A stretch of 64,000 bases of DNA from Tridacna crocea (lineage: Eukaryota; Mollusca; Bivalvia; Cardiida; Cardiidae): positions 11,311,501 through 11,375,500 of the forward strand of contig OX031072.1 in assembly GCA_943736015.1 (NCBI GenBank), read 5' to 3'. The notes under the pieces are model-generated. The model was not told where the DNA came from and made no database searches. It saw only the letters and a program-made list of their open reading frames with translations. Of the stretch, positions 55,791-64,000 are shown one piece after another (the first letter of the stretch is position 1; every line of letters starts with the position of its first letter). Position numbers and translations under genes: made by a program.

Positions 55791-57154
55791 CAGTTTGCCC
55801 TACTTTCTATTTGACTGACAGCTACGAATGGGTGGAAAGAGCCATACAACAACGACAGAAAGCTCGGTTCGCCACGCCTTTTTTGATTGACGGTTGTACG
55901 AACGTGCGTTTTGAGTCGTACGGCGTTAACTATTATTTATGTTGTCCTTGAACTAGTTTCAGGACAATTGTCTGCAGTCAGGCTCATTCGGCATATCACG
56001 GGTGATGGTAGCCATCATATCCCTCGTCTGTATCTAGTGGAATGATATGCAGCAGATCGGTACATTAATCGCCCGGAAATACGTCGGTTTACTGTTCTGA
56101 AAATTGCCAGGCTCCTCTTACAAAAGAAAACTTGGGTTTTAATTTTCTATCGAAATCTTTCAAACCATGTTTCAGATGACAAACGGTTCGTACATCATTT
56201 TTTATCAATTCCGATTGAAGTTTTAACCGACAGGTAGACAGATCTATGTAAATAACTTCATCTAGGTCGTTTATGTCATTGCTAAACGAATCACATTGGC
56301 CTGCCATGTATAAGATCACGTGACTCACAGTTCAAATGTAAACGACCGTAATACGGACGAGGTTAGATGTAGGTACAGAATCGGCCGAATTTCATGCTCT
56401 TTGAAGCGATGGATTCAGCAATGGATGCATGCTTTGAGCCGGTTGACGACGAAAACTTTTGTAAAGAATTTATTTTCCCCGATACAGGCGACGTCTCGCT
56501 AACACAACTGTGTACATGTCCCTCTGAACTGGCTCAATGCCCATGATCTGTTCATTTTTAACCCATACCAGATAAGTCCTATCTTTTACTGCCCTGAGGC
56601 AGAAGGCGCTTGAAAACATTGCTGGTAGAGGAGAAATTGCTTGTAAGGAGCATTTTCTCCTTTCCTGCTATGTTTCTTTTTTTCTTTCCACAGACAAATC
56701 CTATAATTTGAGCAAGTACCAAGTTGTTGTCTGCAAAGGGTTTCGAAATTGGACCCAAGTCAAATTTCCCAGCCTGGTTAAGACTTACTTACCAGGGTCG
56801 TAAAAACCAGAGGTTATTTGGTAAAGGGTTAAATACCACGTGGTCAAGTAGGAGTTCTTTAGTCCCGATATTCACGTGGAAATTACGTCACCTTTTTGGT
56901 GATGATGCAATTAGTTGGAATAGTCCCCGCCCCTTTTACTACAGTGTATGCATTAGATTGGTATTTACTCTACAAAGACCAGCTAAAAAACTGTGGGCGG
57001 AGCTTCTCGTTAACCGGGATACAACTGTATATAGGTCAACCATTTAATGATTAAGTGGTCACATATTGCAACATATTGAGTCTGTATGGAATTAAATCAA
57101 GCAGTTTTGAACGAAATCCGGCGATTTGATTGGTTTAGAAAGTAGGGCAAACTG
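55791..57154. mobile_element. TA-flanked inverted-repeat element (Tc1/mariner-like ends), 1364 bp
   Basis: The left end CAGTTTGCCCTACTTTCTA is repeated inverted at the right end, and TA lies directly outside both ends (55789-55790, 57155-57156). This is the pattern of Tc1/mariner-class elements. No transposase is recognisable inside; a 79-codon minus-strand frame (56328-56089) has no known motif. A family 1 TTAA element (56558-56832) is nested in it. Confidence 0.75.
56558..56832. mobile_element. TTAA-bounded hairpin MITE, family 1 (nested)
   Basis: Starts TTAACCCATACCAG and ends GGTAAAGGGTTAA; contains GAGGAGAAATTGCTTG / GAGCATTTTCTCCTTT arms. It is inserted inside the TA-flanked element and is therefore younger than that element. 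Confidence 0.75.
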
Positions 57155-57179
57155 TAACATGTATTACCGAGGGTTTCCG

Positions 57180-57203
57180 TGACGTCAGTTCCAAGTGACG
57201 TCA
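57180..57203. promoter_or_regulatory. Two perfect CRE palindromes
   Basis: TGACGTCA occurs at 57180-57187 and 57196-57203, 16 bp apart, within repeated GTGACGTCAGTT. This is the classic CREB/ATF site. No gene start is seen near it, so its function is open. Confidence 0.35.
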
Positions 57204-57449
57204 GTTTTCATTGAAATGTTTCTGAAAATTTGAGTACCATTACGGAATAGAACTTCTGTATGAGTGTCCCAATTCTATAATAAATGTGGTCACTGAGATC
57301 TGATGTTACTAGAACCCTGGTAAAACGTCCAGGTGGTGCATTAACTTATTGTTGTTACTGCGATAGACATTCGACTAAATTTTGTTTAAACATGGCTTTA
57401 GATATCTTCAAGGTAAATAGCTATGCATTTTAATAAATCTGTTGGCCGA

Positions 57450-58093
57450 AGTAAACAACCATTAGTTGCCTCAAACGTCCATTAGGTTATCTTTTCAACT
57501 TTAGAATATTTCGATACTTGAAATTTGCCTACCTGAGGTAGGGACAGCTCCATTAATCCCATGTGTTTCTTTTAGAATGACAACAAAAGGACCATCTGTA
57601 CATTTATTTACTTTCAAACATAATCCATTCTTTCCGCTTTCATGACAAGCATCGAAGGAAACTAGTAATATTAATTATGGTGCAGGCTACTCAGTATATT
57701 TATATTTACTGTGACTATGTATACGGGGCTCCCGAATGGGAAACAATAGGTTTTGCTGGTGTACAGGATTAGATTTTCTCGGCATATTATTCAATCAGAT
57801 CGCGAGAAATTTCTCTGCAATTCAATACAGTAAGCTGTATACAAATTTCTCGTTTGTTGTTGTTGTTATTTGTGGTATTGCTGTCATCCTATTTGTAGAT
57901 GGAGTTGTTAAGTGAAAAAGACAGACAGACAACAGGGGGACATACGGCCAGGCGGGTGGACGGACGGACAGAGAGACGACTGCGAGTAAAATGTGATGTT
58001 CTATGGTCTGTCGAAAGCTAAGGTCAATCAAGATGCCTTTTGACATAAAAGGGGATAAACAAGACAATAAAAATTATTTTGACACAAACATCA
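57450..58093 (+). repeat. Direct repeat, left copy (~650 bp)
   Basis: Matches 63347-64000 in order and orientation: ATTAGTTGCCT at 57461 against 63358, AGAATGACAACAAAAG at 57574 against 63471, GGACGGACGGACAG and CGACTGCGAGTAAAATGT near the end. Indels are small and the offset is about 5897-5907 bp. A GAGA/GGAC-rich simple repeat is included. No gene is recognised in it. Confidence 0.85.
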
Positions 58094-59971
58094 ATGTAAC
58101 ACAAGCAATCATTTCAATAACGTTTTTTTTATTGTTTCTTTTCTTAGCTCATTTTATTTGTACTTTACTACACAGGCAATACTTCAAATGCTTGTGCTCC
58201 GTACTTCTTGCCGGTCCCTTTACAAAGGGCGTTTCTACACAGGAGATAGCGATCCTTGCGTGCCGTTCTCCGGATAAAACCGAAATTCTTTTTCCTAGGC
58301 GCCTCTGCAAATCTGAAACAAGAAACATCTTTAAGAAATATCAACGGCATGAGAGATACTGAAATAAGAATATTGAAACTCTTTAGTGGCTAGAATGTAA
58401 AAGGAAATATTGAAAGTTAACCTCACGAGTAATTGCCTCTTTTTTTCTCATCAATTTAAATTTTGTGAAATATTTATAAGCACTGGTAATGCTTATAAAA
58501 CATTAAATATCCAAATAGGAAAAAAACATTCTCTAAATTACATTTGTTTGTGATGATATGAATCAAGACCTCGGTGTATCGATACCAACGCTTGTGGATA
58601 GTACTTCCATTCATGTGCGAGCAAATATATCAGCAGGGTTCCGACTAGTAAACATGTTATATACTTTTAACCGATCGCAAATTAGTAAGCCGGCGAAAAA
58701 GGCCAGCTCGTTCAGTTATGCCGAAAAAAAAAACAACATAATTATAAACAAAATGGGTCAATGTGCAGCAGGAGTTATGAGTGTAGTTATGTCATAAGGA
58801 CATCCATATTTGAGTGGTATGTTCCTGTAAATGTGTGAATATCTTTATTATCCCCATCGGAAGTAGAGGGATATAGCTTTATCGTTGTCCATCCGTCCGT
58901 CCTTCCGCCCGTCCGTCCGCCCGTCCAAGTGTCCGCCCCCCGGTGAGAATCTTTAATAACATAGGACGGAATTCTGTGAAACTGTATACATGTGTACAAT
59001 AACTCATTCTGCAGAGACACGCTTTTTTTTATTCGATGCAAAATGGCCGACTTGGAGCGATTTTAAGAAATGCTGCTTTTTCGGTTGGGGATCTCATTTC
59101 AACGAAATTGCTTGTTTTGCAAATAAAAATGACTCATTTATTTTTGAAATAGACAGAAAGTCCTAGTAACTTCTTTCACCCTTGTAACAGCTACTCGATG
59201 ACCTTTTGCGAACACGGCCAGGTCAGTTCTAATACCATAACATCTGTATGAATTTCCAAAAAAATAAATACAGACTGATCCCTTTTTTATGGACCTCAGG
59301 GGAGAAGCTTTAGTAAAACAACTTTGATGAAGCCAAGAAGCATGTTCTCCTGTAAACAATATTTTTTTAATTTTTCTGTAACAAATCAAATAAATTGAGT
59401 CTGTATTCATCTTGTCGTTCACAATTGTTCAATATATGGAAATTCTAAAATTGTACCGTTTAGTAATTATTCACCATATCATTCAAAAGCATGGAAATTA
59501 TTGTGAAGGTGACAATTTGTTGCACTACAATCTGTCCCAGTGTAAGGTGCTTACAGAAAAAAATAATTTCTAAACTAGGTTATGCTCTACAATATATACC
59601 AGTGTAAGGTGCTGACAGAAAAATTAATTTCTAAACTAGGTTAAAAGTTGCTACATCGCGCTATCTTTTGTTTACTTAAGCCTGGTTTCGAAATTCATTA
59701 TTTCTGAAAGTGACAAACACTGGTACTGACCATACTGTACTTAATAGATTGTCATCTTGACAATATTTTCCAGACTTTTACATCTAAATCAATTTTCACA
59801 CCTGCATTTTTTTGTCGCTATTGGACTTTCAAGGGGAATATGAGAAATTTTGGCTTTTTAGCAATTTCTCCGTTTTTTTTTTTCCGAAAGCCGGTGTCCT
59901 CAAGATCGTCAAAACTGAGGCTTGTGTGGAAAAGGGATAAAGCAGGGGATATGGTAATACCTATACTAAAC
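58094..59971. other. Spacer downstream of gene F
   Basis: Contains a (TCCG)n-like simple repeat at about 58886-58926 and a ~60-bp duplication near 59530-59645 (CCAGTGTAAGGTGCTTACAG / CCAGTGTAAGGTGCTGACAG). A possible alternative last exon of gene F is at 59349-59310. Confidence 0.5.
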
Positions 59972-60088
59972 TTACTTGTCATTGCCTCTGTCAATGGTAT
60001 GTGATACAAGGCATTTCTGTGGGATACAGCCATCACTGTCGCAATCACAAGTTTCATCCGGATCGCAATCGTCCTCACAAGGGTCCTC
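59972..60088 (-). CDS. Gene F exon 3: six-cysteine domain
   Basis: TTCGATATCAG|GAGGACCC on the - strand, in phase 0. It encodes EDPCEDDCDPDETC, DCDSDGCIPQKC and a tail ending RGNDK, with TAA at 59974-59972. Overlooked by simple scans because the frame is short. Confidence 0.75.
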   Translation of the reverse strand, partial: EDPCEDDCDPDETCDCDSDGCIPQKCLVSHTIDRGNDK

Positions 60089-61955
60089 CTGATATCGAAA
60101 AATAAAAAAATCTTGAAGCACTGGCTATACCTGTAGGCGTTTTCCTTTACCTAATCATTTTTGTTTCTGTCTGTCTGTCCGTCTCCCGTATTGAAAAAAG
60201 TTCATTCATTGAGAATTTTGAAAATGGACTTATCGAACCTTAATAATACAATCCATCCACTTTCAAAAAACGGATTCAAGCCGCCTTCTTTGCTTAATAC
60301 TAATGTTAGAAAGACACACAATTCCTGTTATGCTCTCTAGTTAATATTTCATTTGTCGCCTAAATAAATGCTATTTCATATATGTGAAGCCGATGGCATA
60401 TGCAAAATATTGTTCCCTCATCCAAGCTTCGGTGCATGATGGGGGTCATTATAGGAGTTTGCCGAACACTTAGCATGGATGCACTCTCCCTGTCATATCA
60501 TTACTTTGTCAACAAAAAATATGCTCCCGTTGTTTTCACTAACGTTAGATGTTCCAACATTCATTTCAGCGACCTATGCATCCAAGTATTATTTGCTTTA
60601 AATTATCACTTCTATATTGGAGATTGCTTCCGGTTTTGATGGGGGGGCGTACATGATATCCACTACTCTAGAGAGGCAAACAATAAAACATGGCGTCAGG
60701 ACAACGCCGATATCTGGCGATTTCTCCTTTATAACAACAATTTATTCTTTTTCAGGGGCAAACGCAATCATTATTGAAACGTTCAATTTGTCGTCTGCCA
60801 AGTTTACAATATAAATTGTTCTACAATTTTGCCGCCAGGAGATGAATTAGAACTCTAAATTACGTATCACTTAAAACAATCCTTATCGTTTGATCAGATT
60901 CTCACATTCCCATTCACCGTTTTAAATGAATTTGATACAAAACGATGACACTTAGTGATAATCTATCTCACGCCTTTTTAAGGCAATGGACCCGTAATAG
61001 AAAACAGCTATTTCCACTGTAATATTATCCTGCAATTTTTCTTAAAAATGAGTGTTATTATACTACTTTAACCGAGCCGATTTTTCCTTTTAGCCCTTCT
61101 AAGAATTATCATTTATAAATCTAAAGCCAATATATTCTCATTACAAAGGGGGATAATTATTACCTCCCTTTTCTGAAAACTAACGAAGATATCAACGAAT
61201 AATTTCAAGATGGACATCAAAGCAATTTATGGTCGGTTAGAAATGTGAAAAAACATTTATCAGTATAAATCCTTTTCTATCAACTAATAAGAAATTTCAT
61301 TCTGTTTTGCGCTAGATGCGTTAGGATGGTAATACCTTAAGCAATTAAGAAAACAACCCCAATGTACTAAAACTAATACCTGTATTTAAAGAAGGTGTAG
61401 TCTTATATTTATCCCTAATGTCTGCCGACAGTTAAACCCCGAATTACGCTATTTCAAACTTATCTTTGGAAAAAAAAAGTATTTCCTTATCGGACAGTGT
61501 AGATCCAAGATCAGACGACATCTACTCTGTCCGCAAAAGGTCAGTGTGTCGTGCCGTGCAGCCTAAGGGTTAAACTGTATACCTGTCTACGATCTGTGTC
61601 GATCTCTTGCCCTTTCTGCAGTGCGTCTATTACTTCTTTTGCTTCTCTTACGATATCGTCATCCTGTCCTAGAACTGACAAAGATATTACCATTTGTTAT
61701 TGTAATCCTCTATGCCAGAAGAACAGGCTTAATTGAAAAAGAAGAAAATTCTCCATCTTCAGGTTTATCAAAATACGGAATCGTGCGGTAAAGTGTTAAA
61801 AAATTGCAGGAATTTCTTGAACAACTAACGGACAAACTGCCTACCAGTCTTAACAATGAATAGGGAGAACGTAATACCGAAGTTAACTCACTGAAAGGCA
61901 ACATAAATCCAGTCCCAGCTATCATTAGAACTCGTATTAGAAGCAGAAATCTCAT
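59972..61955 (-). CDS. Gene F: small secreted six-cysteine, Asp-rich peptide precursor (3 exons)
   Basis: Exons 61955-61892, 61668-61583 and 60088-59972 join in phase (1, then 0) with GT-AG borders to give 88 residues. Residues 1 to about 20 are a signal peptide (MRFLLLIRVLMIAGTGF). Residues 22-47 form an acidic, helix-prone propeptide (DDDIVREAKEVIDALQKG). Arg-Arg at 48-49 is a processing site; the mature part, 50-88, starts with Gln, which could cyclise. It has six cysteines spaced C-x3-C-x5-C-x1-C-x4-C-x4-C, many Asp and a DSDG loop. I do not recognise the family: it could be a hormone, an antimicrobial or venom-type peptide, or a calcium-binding matrix peptide. The stop (AAG TAA) overlaps a strong donor (AA|GTAAGT), so an isoform with another last exon is possible. 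It lies between the two direct repeats at 57450 and 63347. Confidence 0.72.
60089..61431. other. Gene F intron 2 (most of it)
   Basis: Contains a degenerate family 1 block (about 60680-60840) and otherwise AT-rich sequence without coding evidence. Confidence 0.45.
61432..61573. mobile_element. TTAA-bounded element, family 2
   Basis: Starts TTAAACCCCGAATTAC and ends GCCTAAGGGTTAA, with the GTAGATCCAAGATCAGAC core but a shortened second arm. It lies in gene F intron 2, only 9 bp from exon 2. Confidence 0.7.
61583..61668 (-). CDS. Gene F exon 2: propeptide
   Basis: GTTCTAG|GACAGGAT to AGACAG|GTATAC on the - strand, phase 1 to 0. It encodes the acidic propeptide and ends DTDRRQ with the dibasic site. 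Confidence 0.72.
61892..61955 (-). CDS. Gene F exon 1: signal peptide
   Basis: ATG at 61955, then a run of Leu/Ile/Met/Val typical of a signal peptide, ending CTTTCA|GTGAGT in phase 1. The joined codon A|GA gives Arg22. Confidence 0.72.
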
Positions 61956-62469
61956 CCTTGGTAGATAGCCTCTGGGTGGTTCGAAGAGATTCTCAGTTTG
62001 TTAGGATAACATTTCTGTTGAACTTATTCGAGAATGCTGCATTTCATCTGCGAGACGGAAGATGATGGAAAAGATACGGGCCATGTTATTGGTGTTTAAC
62101 TAACAAGGCTATCATCACCTGCAACTTTACATATATAGGATATTTTTGTTGATTTTGGTGAAGATTGCAATTCATTTCATGAGTAAACACCATCTGTTGC
62201 CTCACTCATGAAAATATACTCAGTTCCATAAATAAGTGTGCACGTAATTTTATTTTATTTCTCGTCGCATGTTTTACTAAGACTAACAGATTTGGTATCA
62301 TACTTTAGTCTATAAAAAGTGCCAGGCTAGTCAGATTTTGATTAACAAAAAGTTTAAGTTAGACTTTTTGCAGTTGAAATGAAGGTGGTGCTAAATTCCA
62401 AGTTGCAATAGTACTCAAAGACTAAGGTAACATTAAAGTTAGGTTTTTCTCATAGTTCTTGTAATTTTT

Positions 62470-62600
62470 CAATCAATATCTTGTATAGCTACCACTGCTA
62501 TCGATACAGGCAATTATTCGACGTCGCATAGAATTTACATAACGTAAAATCATTGCATCAGAAATGTTTTTCCATTCCGTCGACCAAGTTTTGCGGCCTG
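62470..62600 (-). pseudogene. Tc1-like transposase C-terminus
   Basis: On the - strand TEWKNISDAMILRYVNSM and RRRIIACIDSSGSYTRY then a stop match the very end of Tc1-like transposases (CIEANGGHTRY-type ending). Only this end remains. Confidence 0.65.
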
Positions 62601-62639
62601 ATGCAGTTCCATTTTTGCAATGACATGAGTCTGCTATAC

Positions 62640-62860
62640 TTATGCACAGCGACGCACATCCTCATGTGGCACGAATCAGTCTGCAGTTTCTGAACAGAAA
62701 CAATGTTTACGTTCTTCGTTGAGCAGCTTTATCGCCAGATATGAATCCAATAGAACATAACTGGGATTACTTAGGAAGAAAGGTTCGATCACAGCGAAAC
62801 ATCAACAGTGTCATGGACTTGGTCACTGCTCTCGTTTAGGAATGGAATAACATGTATGGT
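62640..62860 (+). pseudogene. Tc1-like transposase fragment (DDE end)
   Basis: On the + strand DAHPHVARISLQFLNRNNV, then a stop, then LSPDMNPIEHNWDYLGRKV and INSVMDLVTALV-stop-EWNN. SPDxNPIEHxWD is the signature around the last catalytic residues of Tc1 transposases. Two in-frame stops show it is dead. It faces the fragment at 62470-62600. Confidence 0.75.
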
Positions 62861-63346
62861 AAATGTATGGTAAATTACGTCATAATACCATCTGGTTAAG
62901 TGGCACACGCATTGTACCTTGGTAACTACTGTTTCCGGCTTCAACTGAAGAGTAAGAACATAACACATGTATAATTCGCTGGTCGTAACCGTGAAATATC
63001 GAAAAATATTTCACCATTATTTAAGAAATAATCCTCTGTCTATCGTGGTTTATCTAATCCATTTATTAAACACAGGTTACTCATATCTATTTGCAAGATT
63101 GATAAGTTAGGTTTCAGAAACAGAAGATTGCATGTTTTTTGTAGTCTAAACATATGTCTTAATTTTGAAGGAATTATTCAAATTTCTTTTTCTAAGATTA
63201 AAAATTGTCAAAGTTCATTAAAACTTAACTCGTATTGTATTCCTTTGTTTTTATTTATTAATACATATTGTTATTTGTTAAAGGTATGTTGTTGTTTTTT
63301 CTTTCTTGTTACGCTTGCCTCGTGGAGCCTGAGTAACAATGGCAAA

Positions 63347-64000
63347 ACTAAACAAGCATTAGTTGCCTGAAACGACTATTAGGTTATTCTTTCAACTTTA
63401 CAATGTTTCGACACTTAAAATTTGCTTACCTGAAGTAGGTACAGCTCCTTTAAACCCGTGTATTTCTTTTAGAATGACAACAAAAGAACATATATATATA
63501 TATTAGCTTACTTTCAAACATAATCTATTCTTACCGCGTTAATGACAACCATTGAGAGAAACTAGTAATAATGTGGTGCATGCTACTCAGTGTATTTGTC
63601 TTTAGTGCGGCTATGTATACGAGGCTACCGAATGGGAAACTTAGGTTTTGCTAGTGTACATGTATATATGTTTACGACACATTATGCAGTCAGGTCGCGA
63701 GAAATTTGTCTGCAGTATATGACAGTAAAATGTATACAAATTTCTCTTTTGTTGTTGTCGGTTGTGTTGTTGCTGTAATCCTATTTGTATATGGGGTGGT
63801 TAAGTGAAAAAGAAAGACAGCAGAGGGCTGGACGGACGGACAGGCGAGTGAACGGACGGACAGACACACGACTGCGAGTAAAATGTTATGTTTATGGCCT
63901 GTCGACAGCTATGGTCAAGTAAGACGCATCTACAAAGTAAACCATGTCCTCAGACAAATGGGTAGAAAGAACAAGAAAAAATATTTTTACACGAACATCA
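63347..64000 (+). repeat. Direct repeat, right copy (runs off the window)
   Basis: Second copy of 57450-58093 with the same order of landmarks, plus a small (AT)n insertion at about 63491-63503. Homology still holds at the last base of the window, so the true length is unknown. Confidence 0.85.

Noticed and set aside
59310..59349. Alternative last exon of gene F
   Set aside because: The pyrimidine tract before the acceptor is poor and the simple stop at 59972 suffices. Mentioned as a possible isoform only.

Overview
The window looks like nuclear DNA of a mollusc, most likely a bivalve. Genes are split by GT-AG introns of 0.3-3 kb, introns and spacers are AT-rich, and the sequence is full of short inverted-repeat elements, SINE-like units, minisatellites and dead Tc1/non-LTR transposon pieces of the sort common in bivalve genomes. 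No bacterial or phage organisation is seen. The species cannot be named from sequence alone.

The main content (about 3.1-50.3 kb) is a cluster of divergent C-type lectin-domain (CTLD) genes with one shared plan: signal peptide, a small four-cysteine domain that reads like a secreted SH3b (bacterial-type SH3) fold, a Thr/Ser/Pro-rich mucin-like linker in one exon, then a CTLD split over two exons. Genes A (3144-11019) and B (15802-22887, with a further CTLD at 25574-26553 that probably belongs to it) lie on the + strand. Genes D (38612-31161) and E (50321-41647) lie on the - strand, so the cluster is convergent, with a satellite array at 27563-28927 in the middle. I rebuilt the exons by hand: every junction has GT/AG borders, phases match along each gene, and every exon from the mucin linker onward is symmetric class 1-1. 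Gene E can be read from ATG to stop (513 codons). A and D lack a sure last exon.

The right part (50.3-64 kb) is mostly mobile DNA: a non-LTR reverse transcriptase remnant, a TA-flanked inverted-repeat element with a second element nested in it, and Tc1 transposase debris. It holds one small gene, F (61955-59972, - strand), for an 88-residue secreted precursor with signal peptide, acidic propeptide, Arg-Arg site and a six-cysteine Asp-rich peptide that I do not recognise. Gene F lies between two copies of a ~650-bp direct repeat about 5.9 kb apart.

How the genes may work together (inference): the lectin-like proteins look like secreted, O-glycosylated recognition or mucus proteins. None of the five CTLDs keeps a full EPN/QPD plus WND sugar-binding signature, so classical calcium-dependent sugar binding is unlikely. 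Recurrent repeats include two families of TTAA-bounded elements (about nine copies each), a third hairpin family, a TTA-flanked Harbinger-like element, and a tandem repeat carrying perfect GGTCAnnnTGACC palindromes.
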